From Allokutzneria sp. NRRL B-24872 (GTDB lineage Bacteria; Actinomycetota; Actinomycetes; Mycobacteriales; Pseudonocardiaceae), in the NCBI RefSeq assembly GCF_002155965.1, contig NZ_MUMH01000022.1, forward strand, positions 1-40,746: 40,746 bases of DNA. The letters are read 5' to 3'. Both the position numbers and the translations under genes were made by a program. Shown piece by piece: positions 7,300 through 15,273 of this stretch; the stretch's first letter is position 1, and each line of letters opens with the position of its first letter. The notes under the pieces were generated by a model. The model was not told the DNA's origin. It searched no databases and saw nothing but the letters and a program-made list of their open reading frames with translations.

Positions 7300-9153
7300 G
7301 TGACCTCCTACCTGGTGACCGGCGCGACCGGCTTCGTCGGCGTTCGGCTGGTCGAGAGACTGCTCCTGCGCGCCGCGTGCGAACGCGTGTTCGTGCTGGT
7401 CAGGCCCGGCTCCAGGGCGAAGTTCGACGAACTCGCGCAGCGCTGGCCACAGGCTGAGCGCGTCTGGCCGGTGTCCGGCGACCTGATCAGCCCGGGTCTC
7501 GGACTGGCCGAGGAGGACCGCGCGCGGCTCTCCGGCGCCGAGCACGTCATCCACCTCGGCGCGAGCTACGACCTGACCGCCGGAGAAGCCGACGCGCGGG
7601 CGGCCAACGTCGACGGCACGCGGCACGTCGTGGACCTCGCCACCGAGTTGGGCGCGAAGCTGCACCACGTGTCCTCGGTCGCCGTCGCGGGCGAGCACAG
7701 CGGGCCGTTCACCGAGGACGACTTCGACCTGGGACAGCGCTTCGGCTCGCCGTACCACTCGACGAAGTTCGACGCGGAGCGCGTCGTCCGCGAGAGCACG
7801 GGCGTGCAGTGGCAGGTCTACCGGCCGGGCGCGATCGTCGGCGACTCGCGCACGGGCGAGATGGACAAGATCGACGGGCCGTACTACTTCTTCGGCGCGC
7901 TCGCGGAGCTGTCCCGGCTGCCCGCCGCGCTCCCCCTCGCCGGCGCCGATCTGGGCACGACCAACCTGGTGCCGGTGGACTGGGTCGCTGACGCGCTGGA
8001 CCGATTGGTGCACAACGACTTCTCGTCGGGGACGACCTTCCACCTCACCGCTGCCGGCGGGCAGCGGCTGACCTCGGTCTACAACGCGCTCGCTTCGGCG
8101 GCCGGGGCACCGAGGATCGCGGTGACCGCGCCCGTGCCCGTCCCGGTCCGAGCGCTGGCGAAGCTTCCCGGCCTGGACAAGGTCCTCGGCGTGCCCTCAG
8201 AAGTGTTGCCGCACATGGCTTTCTCGGCGAGCTTCGACCGCTCGAACACCGATCGCGTGCTGCACGACCTGCCGACGCCGGAGTTCGGGGAGTACGCGGA
8301 TCGCTTGTGGCGCTTCTGGAAACGGCACCTCGATCCGGACCGCGCGCGGCGTCCCAGGGAGGGTCTGCGCGGTCGGCGGATCGTGATCACCGGCGCGTCC
8401 TCGGGGATCGGGCGGGCGACAGCGGTGCAGGTGGCGAAGCTCGGCGCGGTGCCGCTGCTGATCGCTCGGCGCGCGGAGGAGCTGGAGGCCGTGCGCGAGG
8501 AGATCGTGCACGAGGGCGGCCAGGCGCACGTGTACCCCTGCGACCTGACCGACACGGAGTCCGTGCGGGCCACGGTGAAGCGGATGCTCAGCGACCACGA
8601 GGGCATCGACATGCTGGTCAACAACGCAGGCCGCTCGATCCGGCGCGGCGTGCTGAACTCGTTGGACCGCCTGCACGACTACGAGCGCACGATGGCGATC
8701 AACTACTTCGGCGCGGTGCGCCTGGTGCTGGCCCTGTTGCCGCACATGACATCCCGCCGCTTCGGCCACGTCGTGAACGTCTCGACGCAGGGCGTGCAGC
8801 TCGCCACGCCGCGCTATTCCGCCTACCTGGCCTCGAAAGCGGCGCTGGACATGTTCAGCCGGGTGGTCGCGAGCGAGACCGTGGCTGACGGGGTCACGTT
8901 CAGCACCGTCCACATGGGACTCGTCAGGACGCCGATGAGCCAGGCGACCTCGGCCTACGACCGGCTGCCCGCCGCCACCCCGGAGGAGGGCGCCCGTCTG
9001 GTGGTGCGCGCGCTGACCCGACGGCCCAAGCGGGTCGGCTCCACGATCGGCGCACTCGCCCAGGCCGCGTACGCCGTCACCCCCAAGGCGGTTGATCGCG
9101 CCATGCACCTGCTGTATCGCCTTATGCCGGAGGCACCACGGCGCACGCCCTGA
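7300..9153 (+). CDS. Two-domain SDR protein, fatty acyl-CoA reductase-like
   Basis: A 617-residue fusion of two Rossmann domains. Residues 1-340 are an extended SDR of the NAD_binding_4 (male-sterility) type with TGATGFVG (7-14) and YHSTK. Residues about 360-600 are a classical SDR with TGASSGIG, NNAG and the YSAYLASK active site. This order matches mycobacterial AcrA1/FcrA-type fatty acyl-CoA reductases, which make fatty aldehyde or alcohol from acyl-CoA with NADPH. An acyl-CoA ligase follows after 22 bp, which fits supply of the substrate. It could instead process another acyl thioester. The start is GTG at 7300, forced by the position of the first glycine motif. Confidence 0.88.
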   Translation: MTSYLVTGATGFVGVRLVERLLLRAACERVFVLVRPGSRAKFDELAQRWPQAERVWPVSGDLISPGLGLAEEDRARLSGAEHVIHLGASYDLTAGEADARAANVDGTRHVVDLATELGAKLHHVSSVAVAGEHSGPFTEDDFDLGQRFGSPYHSTKFDAERVVRESTGVQWQVYRPGAIVGDSRTGEMDKIDGPYYFFGALAELSRLPAALPLAGADLGTTNLVPVDWVADALDRLVHNDFSSGTTFHLTAAGGQRLTSVYNALASAAGAPRIAVTAPVPVPVRALAKLPGLDKVLGVPSEVLPHMAFSASFDRSNTDRVLHDLPTPEFGEYADRLWRFWKRHLDPDRARRPREGLRGRRIVITGASSGIGRATAVQVAKLGAVPLLIARRAEELEAVREEIVHEGGQAHVYPCDLTDTESVRATVKRMLSDHEGIDMLVNNAGRSIRRGVLNSLDRLHDYERTMAINYFGAVRLVLALLPHMTSRRFGHVVNVSTQGVQLATPRYSAYLASKAALDMFSRVVASETVADGVTFSTVHMGLVRTPMSQATSAYDRLPAATPEEGARLVVRALTRRPKRVGSTIGALAQAAYAVTPKAVDRAMHLLYRLMPEAPRRTP

Positions 9154-9175
9154 CCATCCACTGTGGAGGGACGCG

Positions 9176-10801
9176 ATGATGCGGTTCACCCGGCTAGCCC
9201 AACGACTCACCCAGCGCACGGTGAACCAGGCGAAGGGACTCCTGGTGCTGGCCAGGAGCCGGGTCCTCGTCCCGCAGAGCCCCGATCGGCTCATCAGGGC
9301 GGCGCAGGCGTTGCGCAAGTACGAGTACAGCATCGCGGCCGGTTACGCCTCCGGCGCGGCGCTGCGCCCCGACAGCCCCGCGATCATCGACGAGCTGGGC
9401 ACGCTGACCTGGGCCGAGGTCCACGACCGGACGACGCGGCTCGCGCACGGCTTCGCCGAGCACGGAGTGCGCGCCGGGTCGCACGTGGGAGTGCTGTGCC
9501 GCAACCACCGCGGCTTCGTCGAGTCGATCGCCGCGCTGGCCAAGCTCGGCGCGCACACCGTGCTGCTCAACACCGGCGCGAGCCCTTCTCAGCTCAGCGC
9601 GGTGCTGCGCGATCAGGAGATCTGCCTGGTCGTCGCCGACACCGAGTTCCGGCCCTTGCTGGTGAACGCCCCGCGCGGGGTGAAGCGCGTGACCGCGTGG
9701 ACCGACGGGCCGACCAAGAGCACCACGGTGGAGGAGCTGATCGCGTCCTCGCCCGCCACCGAACTGCCGAAGCCGTCGGTGTCGCGGCTGATCGTGCTGA
9801 CCTCTGGCACGACCGGAACGCCGAAGGGCGCGCGCAGACCGCACGCCAAGGGGTTGCTGGGTTCGGCCGCACCGTTCCTGTCACGCATCCCGCTGCGCGC
9901 CGGGGAGCCGATGCTCATCGCCGCGCCGATGTTCCACAGCTGGGGCATCGGCGCGTTCCAGATCAGCCTCGTGCTCGGCTCGCCGATCGTGCTGCGGCGC
10001 AGGTTCGAGCCCGCCGACGCGCTGGCCACCGCCCAGAAACACCGCTGCACCAGCATGTTCGCCGTCCCGGTGATGTTGCAGCGGATCATGGAGCTGCCCA
10101 CCGAGGAGCGGCAGCGGCACGACACGTCGTTCCTGCGCACGGTGGCGTGCACGGGCTCCGTCCTGCCCGGCAAGCTCGCCACCGACTTCCTCGACGCGTT
10201 CGGGCCCGTGCTCCACAACTTCTACGGCTCGACCGAGGCGTCGTGGGTGTCCGTCGCCTCGCCCGAGGAGCTGCGGCTCGCCCCCGGCACGGCCGGGAAA
10301 CCACCGCTGGGCACGCGCTTGGCGATCCTGGACGAGGACGGCCGGCCGGTGTCGCGCGGGCGGACCGGGCGGATCTTCGTGGCCAACGAGATGCTCTTCG
10401 ACGGCTACACCAACGGCTCCGGCAAGCAGGTCGTCGACGGCATGCTCTCCACCGGCGACATGGGCTACCTCGATGAGCACGGCCTGCTCTTCGTGGCCGG
10501 CCGCGATGACGACATGATCATCTCCGGCGGTGAGAACCTGTACCCGCGCGAGGTCGAGGACGTGCTCGCCGCCCTGCCCGACGTCCGCGAGGTCGCCGTG
10601 ATCGGCGTGCCCGACGACGAGTTCGGCCAGCGCTTGGCCGCCTACGTGGTCCCCGCCGACGGGGTGCTGCTGGACGCCGAGGAGCTGCGCAAGCACGTCC
10701 GCGCCACGCTCACCCGCTTCTGCGTGCCCCGCGACGTGACCTTCCTCGACGCGCTCCCCCGCAACGCCACCGGCAAGGTCGTCAAACGAGAACTGGGCTA
10801 G
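9176..10801 (+). CDS. Long-chain fatty acid--CoA ligase (FadD-like)
   Basis: A 541-residue ANL-superfamily adenylating enzyme. Motifs in order: the phosphate loop TSGTTGTPKGA, the A5 motif YGSTEAS, STGDMGYLDEHG, the hinge GRDDDMIISGGENLYP, and the C-terminal NATGKVVKREL with the catalytic Lys. It should activate a fatty acid to acyl-AMP and then acyl-CoA. The start at 9176 (tandem ATG ATG) is set by GGAGGGA. It lies 22 bp behind the reductase-like gene, so the pair probably turns a free fatty acid into aldehyde or alcohol. Chain length cannot be read from sequence. Confidence 0.9.
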   Translation: MMRFTRLAQRLTQRTVNQAKGLLVLARSRVLVPQSPDRLIRAAQALRKYEYSIAAGYASGAALRPDSPAIIDELGTLTWAEVHDRTTRLAHGFAEHGVRAGSHVGVLCRNHRGFVESIAALAKLGAHTVLLNTGASPSQLSAVLRDQEICLVVADTEFRPLLVNAPRGVKRVTAWTDGPTKSTTVEELIASSPATELPKPSVSRLIVLTSGTTGTPKGARRPHAKGLLGSAAPFLSRIPLRAGEPMLIAAPMFHSWGIGAFQISLVLGSPIVLRRRFEPADALATAQKHRCTSMFAVPVMLQRIMELPTEERQRHDTSFLRTVACTGSVLPGKLATDFLDAFGPVLHNFYGSTEASWVSVASPEELRLAPGTAGKPPLGTRLAILDEDGRPVSRGRTGRIFVANEMLFDGYTNGSGKQVVDGMLSTGDMGYLDEHGLLFVAGRDDDMIISGGENLYPREVEDVLAALPDVREVAVIGVPDDEFGQRLAAYVVPADGVLLDAEELRKHVRATLTRFCVPRDVTFLDALPRNATGKVVKRELG

Positions 10802-10870
10802 ACGAAAGTAGCGAGCACCGCTCACCAAAGGCGCGTTCTTCTGCCGGGTGCGCCGCAGGTGGGGCAGAGT

Positions 10871-11386
10871 GTGCGCGTGAACACTGCACAACCGCGTCTC
10901 CAGCTGCGCCTGCGTCCACCGGCCAACCAGGTCAGCCGCAAGGCGATCGGCTGGTGGGCGATCCAGGCGGCGATCGAGTGGCTGGTGCTCGTCGGCGCGC
11001 TCGTGGCGGCCCGCTTCCTGTTCGACTGGACGGGTCCGTGGCCGACCACGTTCCTGGTGCTGGCGATCGTGCTCGGCGCGGCGCACACGGCGGTGATGCC
11101 CTTGTGGCGCTTCCGCGTGCACCGCTGGGAGACGACCGAACAGGCCGTGTACGTGCAGTCGGGCTGGTTCTGGCTGGACGCGCGGGTGGCTCCGGTGTCG
11201 CGGGTGCAGACGGTGGACATGAAGCGCGGCCCGTTGCAGCAGTGGCTCGGGCTGGCGACCGTGGTGGTCACGACGGCTTCGGCGGCGGGGCCGCTGGAGA
11301 TCGCCGGAGTGGACCACGACGTCGCGACCCGCATGGTCGACGAGCTGACCGCGGTGGCCGAGGCCGCGCAGGGTGATGCGACGTGA
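10871..11386 (+). CDS. PH domain-containing membrane protein, YdbS-like
   Basis: About 171 residues. Two hydrophobic segments (IEWLVLVGALVAARFLF and TTFLVLAIVLGAAHTAVM) are followed by a bacterial PH domain (DUF304/bPH2) with the hallmark V-S-R-V-Q-T-V-D and the segment GPLQQWLGLATVVV. The start is uncertain among in-frame GTGs at 10859, 10871 and 10877; GGTGGGG fits 10871 best. Its stop overlaps the next start by 4 bp. In Bacillus the YdbS/YdbT pair contributes to resistance to antimicrobial peptides; a cell-envelope protection role here is inference. Confidence 0.82.
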   Translation: MRVNTAQPRLQLRLRPPANQVSRKAIGWWAIQAAIEWLVLVGALVAARFLFDWTGPWPTTFLVLAIVLGAAHTAVMPLWRFRVHRWETTEQAVYVQSGWFWLDARVAPVSRVQTVDMKRGPLQQWLGLATVVVTTASAAGPLEIAGVDHDVATRMVDELTAVAEAAQGDAT

Positions 11387-12981
11387 GCCAGCACGCGAAC
11401 GACTTCGCCGACCTCCCCGCGGCACCGCCGTTGGAGGAGCCGGACACGGAGTGGCACCGGCTCAACCCGAAGGTGATGATCGCCGACCCGCTCAACGAGA
11501 TCGCCAGCGTGCTCGGCGTCCTCGTGCTGATCCTGGTGGTGCGCGGGCGGTTCGAGCTGGAGTTCTGGGAGACCGCCGTCGCGCTCGGCGTCTCCGGCAG
11601 CCTCATCGCCTACGCCATGGTGCGCTGGCTGACCACGCGCTACCGCGTCACCGCCAAGCACGTCGAGCTGCACACCGGCTGGCTGGTCAAGAAGCACCGG
11701 CAGGTGGCGCGGGACCGGCTGCGCACCGTCGACCTGAAGGCGTCGGTGCCGCACCGCCTCGTCGGGCTGTCCGTGGTCCGGCTCGGCACCGGCCGCCAGG
11801 ACTCCGGCACCGAGGACGAGCTGACCCTCAACGCGATCACCAAGGCACAGGCCGAAGCCCTCCGGCTGACCTTGCTGCGCAGGGAAGTCGCGCCGCAGCA
11901 GCAGGAAGAGCGCTCCGAACCGTCCACAGAGGACACTGGGGTCACTCCGGTCACGCTGCTTTCCAAGATGGACCCGAAGTGGCTGAGGTTCGCCCCGCTG
12001 ACGCTCTTCGGCGTGATCGCGGTGGGCACGCTCTTCGGTGGCGCCGCGGCGATCGCCCGGCAGATCAAGGTGGACCTGTTCCACATCGGTCCCGTTCAGG
12101 CCGTCGTCGACTGGTTCACCACGACCTCGCTGCTGACCACGATCCCGGTGGTCGTCGCGGGCGCGCTGGTGCTCTCCAGCATCGCGGGCATCGTCGTGTA
12201 CGTGATCTCCTACTGGAACTACGAGTTGAGCCGGGAAGAGCACGGTTCGCTGCTCGTGCGCTACGGCCTGCTCGAAGTCCGTTCGGTGTCCATCGAGCAG
12301 AAGCGCATGCGCGGGGCCAAGGTCGAGGAGCCGCTGCTGCTGCGCACCGGCAAGGGCGCGAAGTGCAGTGCCATCGCCACCGGCCTCGGCACCGGTGAGG
12401 GCAGCGGCATGCTGCTCCCCCAGGCTCCGCGCGCCGAGGCGCACCGCGTCGCCGCGGAAGCGCTCCAGCTCGCCGTCTCACCGACGACCGCCGCGCTCAC
12501 CAGCCACCCGCGCGCCGCGCTCATCCGGCGGCTTTTCCGCGCCACGGTCCCGGTTCTGGTGCTCGCGGCGATCCTCGGCGGGCTGCGGATCTACCTGTCC
12601 TTCCCGGACTGGCCGTGGATCGCGGCGCTGTGCCTGCTGCCGGTGTCGCTGCTGCTGGGCGTCGACCGCTACCGCAACCTGGGGCACACCTTCACCCACG
12701 ACGAGCACCTGGTCAGCCGCTCCGGCTCGCTGATCAGGCAGACGGTCGCGCTGCACCGCAACGGCATCATCGGGTGGAAGGTCACCAGGTCGATCTTCCA
12801 GCGGCGCGCCGGACTGGTCACGCTGCACGCCACCACCGGCGCGAGCACCGGCCGCGCGGAGGCCGAGAACGGCGCCTACTCGGTGGAGGACCTCGGCGAG
12901 TCCGACGCGCTGGCGCTGGCCGAGGCCGCCCTGCCCGGACTGCTCACCCCGTTCCTGGTCTCGTTCACCGTTGACCGTTGA
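11383..12981 (+). CDS. PH domain-containing membrane protein, YdbT-like
   Basis: A 532-residue multi-pass membrane protein with repeated bPH2 modules. The first module has WLVKKHRQVARDRLRTVDLKA after two membrane segments; the middle one has LLEVRSVSIEQKRMRG; the last has ALHRNGIIGWKVTRS. Membrane segments occur near residues 35-80, 205-290 and 385-425. This is the standard larger partner of a YdbS-like protein, to which it is coupled by a GTGA overlap. The two probably form one membrane complex. A link to the downstream oligoribonuclease is not implied, since that gene seems to have its own promoter. Confidence 0.82.
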   Translation: MSQHANDFADLPAAPPLEEPDTEWHRLNPKVMIADPLNEIASVLGVLVLILVVRGRFELEFWETAVALGVSGSLIAYAMVRWLTTRYRVTAKHVELHTGWLVKKHRQVARDRLRTVDLKASVPHRLVGLSVVRLGTGRQDSGTEDELTLNAITKAQAEALRLTLLRREVAPQQQEERSEPSTEDTGVTPVTLLSKMDPKWLRFAPLTLFGVIAVGTLFGGAAAIARQIKVDLFHIGPVQAVVDWFTTTSLLTTIPVVVAGALVLSSIAGIVVYVISYWNYELSREEHGSLLVRYGLLEVRSVSIEQKRMRGAKVEEPLLLRTGKGAKCSAIATGLGTGEGSGMLLPQAPRAEAHRVAAEALQLAVSPTTAALTSHPRAALIRRLFRATVPVLVLAAILGGLRIYLSFPDWPWIAALCLLPVSLLLGVDRYRNLGHTFTHDEHLVSRSGSLIRQTVALHRNGIIGWKVTRSIFQRRAGLVTLHATTGASTGRAEAENGAYSVEDLGESDALALAEAALPGLLTPFLVSFTVDR

Positions 12982-12998
12982 GCGCGGACGGTAAGGGA

Positions 12999-13004
12999 TA
13001 GGCT
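12999..13004 (+). promoter_or_regulatory. Putative -10 of leaderless oligoribonuclease gene
   Basis: TAGGCT fits the actinobacterial TANNNT consensus and ends 7 bp before the GTG at 13012. No ribosome site lies at a usable distance. TTGAGC at 12978-12983 could be the -35, with a short 15-bp spacer. Confidence 0.45.
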
Positions 13005-13011
13005 CACCCGC

Positions 13012-13623
13012 GTGACGGAACGTCTAGTGTGGATCGACTGCGAGATGACCGGCCTGGACCTGGGCAAGGACGCGCTCATCGAGATCGCAGCCCTGGTGAC
13101 CGACGCCGACCTGAACGTGCTCGGCGAGGGCGTGGACATCGTGATCCACGCCGATGACAAGGCGCTGGAGAGCATGCCGGACGTTGTGCGCGACATGCAC
13201 GCCAAGTCCGGGCTGACCGAGGAGGTCCGCCGCTCGACGGTGACCATCGAGGAAGCCCAGCGCGCGGTGCTGGACTACGTGCGCGAGTGGGTGCCGGACA
13301 AGCGGACCGCTCCGCTGGCGGGCAACTCCATCGCCACCGACCGCGGCTTCATCGCCCGCGACATGCAGGAGCTGGACGCGCACCTGCACTACCGGATGGT
13401 CGACGTCTCCTCCATCAAGGAGCTGTGCCGCCGCTGGTACCCCAAGGTCTACTACGGCCAGCCGGCGAAGGGGCTGGCCCACCGGGCGCTGGCCGACATC
13501 CAGGAGTCGATCGTGGAGCTGGCCTACTACCGGCGCGCGCTCTTCGTCCCGCCGCCCGGCCCCACCACCGAGAAAGCCCAGGCCATAGCGGCCGAGCTGG
13601 TCGCGGAGCAGACCAAGGGGTAA
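13012..13623 (+). CDS. orn: Oligoribonuclease
   Basis: A 203-residue DEDDh 3'-5' exonuclease, which degrades RNA di- to pentanucleotides and pGpG to mononucleotides in the cytoplasm. The first acidic pair lies in [10 protein letters not shown] (D9, E11), a third Asp in [12 protein letters not shown], and the HxxxD end in [10 protein letters not shown]. Length and order match E. coli Orn with the usual actinobacterial tail of about 20 residues. The GTG start sits directly before conserved sequence and appears leaderless. tRNA-His follows on the same strand. Confidence 0.96.
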   Translation: MTERLVWIDCEMTGLDLGKDALIEIAALVTDADLNVLGEGVDIVIHADDKALESMPDVVRDMHAKSGLTEEVRRSTVTIEEAQRAVLDYVREWVPDKRTAPLAGNSIATDRGFIARDMQELDAHLHYRMVDVSSIKELCRRWYPKVYYGQPAKGLAHRALADIQESIVELAYYRRALFVPPPGPTTEKAQAIAAELVAEQTKG

Positions 13624-13697
13624 CCCGATTTCGCTCACGCAGGGTGGCACGCTACGCTTGTGCGGCTGCCTCGGCGGCAACGAAACACAATAGGTAC

Positions 13698-13774
13698 GGT
13701 GGGTGTAGCTCAGCTGGTAGAGCACCTGGTTGTGGTCCAGGAAGTCGCGGGTTCAAGTCCCGTCACTCACCCCA
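13698..13774 (+). tRNA. tRNA-His (anticodon GTG)
   Basis: Full cloverleaf: acceptor 13699-13705 pairs with 13764-13770, anticodon stem CCTGG/CCAGG with GTG at 13732-13734, and T arm GCGGG-TTCAAGT-CCCGT. The extra G at 13698 faces discriminator C at 13771, the G-1:C73 pair that histidyl-tRNA synthetase recognises. CCA is encoded at 13772-13774. Confidence 0.97.
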
Positions 13775-13775
13775 A

Positions 13776-13812
13776 CGGAAGGGCCCCGCGCAGCACGCGC
13801 GGGGCCCTTCCG
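13776..13812. terminator. 15-bp GC-rich hairpin, bidirectional
   Basis: CGGAAGGGCCCCGCG (13776-13790) pairs perfectly with 13798-13812 around a 7-base loop, 2 bp after tRNA-His. It separates the tRNA from the convergent small secreted-protein gene. Nearly the same hairpin recurs at 14262-14294. Confidence 0.85.
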
Positions 13813-13859
13813 CTTTGCCCGGGTTCTTGCCCGGTCCTTGTCCGTCCGACGTGGACGGC

Positions 13860-14108
13860 CTAGCGGTCGCTGGTGAACAGCCGCCACCGCTGCACGAACG
13901 ACACACCGGTCCACACCATCTCCGGCTCGCACCACGCGCCGGTGCTGCCGTCGCGGATCTGCGCGGCCCGCTTCTCGCAGTAGTGGTGGGACGTGAACAG
14001 CTCGCCGGTGGCGCCCGCGAAGGCACTCGCGGGTGCCGCCACCAGAATCCCGGCGACAGCAGCCGCGACCGCGCTCCCAGCGAGAACAGATCTTGCGATT
14101 CTTGCCAT
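13860..14108 (-). CDS. Small secreted protein, 82 aa (paralogue A)
   Basis: A signal peptide (residues 1-31, ending near PASAFA) precedes a mature domain of about 51 residues. The mature part has a C-E-K-R-A-A-x-I-R-x-G-S-x-G-A-W-C-x-x-E pattern, with the two cysteines probably forming a disulfide. The gene at 14323-14568 encodes a clear paralogue. GGGAG lies upstream of the ATG. No known family comes to mind; a small extracellular structural or inhibitory protein is possible. Confidence 0.78.
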   Translation of the reverse strand: MARIARSVLAGSAVAAAVAGILVAAPASAFAGATGELFTSHHYCEKRAAQIRDGSTGAWCEPEMVWTGVSFVQRWRLFTSDR

Positions 14109-14261
14109 GCCTCATCTCCCGTCGTAAAAATAAGAGGACGACCCTGAACCCTAACCAAGAACCCTCGTCGACGATTCTGTTCAACTGCGGCATCTCATCT
14201 CAAAATGCGACCGTTCCTCTCAAGGGCCGCACAAACGCGAGAAAAGATCGCCGCAACAGCT

Positions 14262-14294
14262 GAAGGGCCCCGCGCAGCTCGCGCGGGGCCCTTC
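14262..14294. terminator. 14-bp GC-rich hairpin, copy of 13776-13812
   Basis: GAAGGGCCCCGCGC (14262-14275) pairs perfectly with 14281-14294 around the loop AGCTC. It lies 28 bp after the stop of the second paralogue (minus strand). Its stem is almost identical to the hairpin behind the first paralogue, so gene and terminator appear to have been duplicated together. Confidence 0.82.
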
Positions 14295-14322
14295 TGATCT
14301 GTCCGTCCTCCGTGAACGGTCA

Positions 14323-14568
14323 TCAACCGGTGGTGTGCACCCTCCACACCGTCGCCTGCAGCGGCGGCCTACCGACCCTTTCCGACTGGCACCACGCGCC
14401 GACCGAGCCCTGCCGGATCAGGGCAGCGGCCTTCTCGCACTTCGCTTGGGTCGCGTACACCTGATTGGTCGGGTAGGCGAACGCGCTGGCGGGCGCGATC
14501 ACGAGGCCACCGGCCAGGGCGGCGGCAACGGCGGCACCGGTGAGAAGGGATCTCGAAACTCTCGCCAT
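14323..14568 (-). CDS. Small secreted protein, 81 aa (paralogue B)
   Basis: Signal peptide MARVSRSLLTGAAVAAALAG... ends near PASAFA. The mature domain shares the C-E-K-A-A-A-L-I-R-Q-G-S-V-G-A-W-C spine with paralogue A at 13860-14108, while the C-termini diverge. The start is the ATG at 14568 behind AGGAG; the frame extends upstream but has no secretion signal there. Tandem copies, each with its own terminator, suggest a local duplication. Function unknown. Confidence 0.78.
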   Translation of the reverse strand: MARVSRSLLTGAAVAAALAGGLVIAPASAFAYPTNQVYATQAKCEKAAALIRQGSVGAWCQSERVGRPPLQATVWRVHTTG

Positions 14569-14855
14569 GATTCGTCTCCTGCGATGGAAAACTGGTCGGG
14601 CGGAACTGTAACCCAGAAGTGCCGGAGGTGAGGCGGAACCGCCAACTTCGACAAATACCACCTTCGACCCATACAGCAGCGCCGCACCCGCTGTTTCGAT
14701 GTGCGCCGTGCGCGGTCGACGCGCACAAGATCGAAGGGCGCACTCATGAGCAAGCTGAGCGCAGCATGCCTCACGTCGACCGCCACCGTTTCCTGGGACG
14801 ACATCTTCCCGATTTCCCGAAATGCGTCGAACGCAGAAGACACACGGAGAGACCT

Positions 14856-15161
14856 GTGCGCGCACGAACCCGGCTCGCCGTCGCCCTCGCGGCGGCAGCC
14901 GCGATGACGAGCCTCGCCACCACGGCTGCGAACGCCTCCACCGCCGATGACCTCGCCCGAGAGCGGTGCGGAGTCTCGGTGAAGGACGGCCACGCCGTGA
15001 TCTACAACCACTGCGCCGAGAACTGGGTCGTGATCCAGATCGACCGGTGGCTCGGCGACAACTACACGAAGTGCGTCGGTCCCGGCATCACCACCATCGG
15101 CACCATTTTCTCGGTTCGTGACGCCTGGTACGACGGCCGCCTCTGCCGTCCTGGCAGCTGA
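14856..15161 (+). CDS. Small secreted four-cysteine protein, DUF6355-like
   Basis: A 101-residue exported protein. The signal peptide (RTRLAVALAAAAAMTS...ANAS) is about 28 residues. The mature part has four cysteines in the order C(GVS), NHC, KC(VGPG) and LC near the end, plus an AWYDGRLC tail, which resembles actinomycete DUF6355 proteins. Four cysteines suggest two disulfides. The start is GTG at 14856 with GGAGAG upstream. The 287 bp before it, shared with the divergent paralogue B, holds no gene I can support. Confidence 0.72.
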   Translation: MRARTRLAVALAAAAAMTSLATTAANASTADDLARERCGVSVKDGHAVIYNHCAENWVVIQIDRWLGDNYTKCVGPGITTIGTIFSVRDAWYDGRLCRPGS

Positions 15162-15204
15162 GCAGAGACTCGCAGGGCGCGGCGCAACCGCGCGCTCGCA
15201 CGAG

Positions 15205-15239
15205 AACGGCCGATTCCCCACGCCGGGGAATCGGCCGTT
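15205..15239. terminator. 15-bp bidirectional terminator hairpin
   Basis: AACGGCCGATTCCCC (15205-15219) pairs perfectly with 15225-15239, with a 5-base loop. A T run follows on the plus strand and AA on the left gives a weak one on the minus strand. It lies between convergent genes. Confidence 0.88.
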
Positions 15240-15273
15240 TCCGTGTCGCGCGCCCGCCGAGTTCGTCGAAGGG

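Noticed and set aside
14619-14855. Upstream extension of the four-cysteine secreted protein
   Set aside because: The frame is open but the signal peptide begins right after GTG 14856, which has a good ribosome site.
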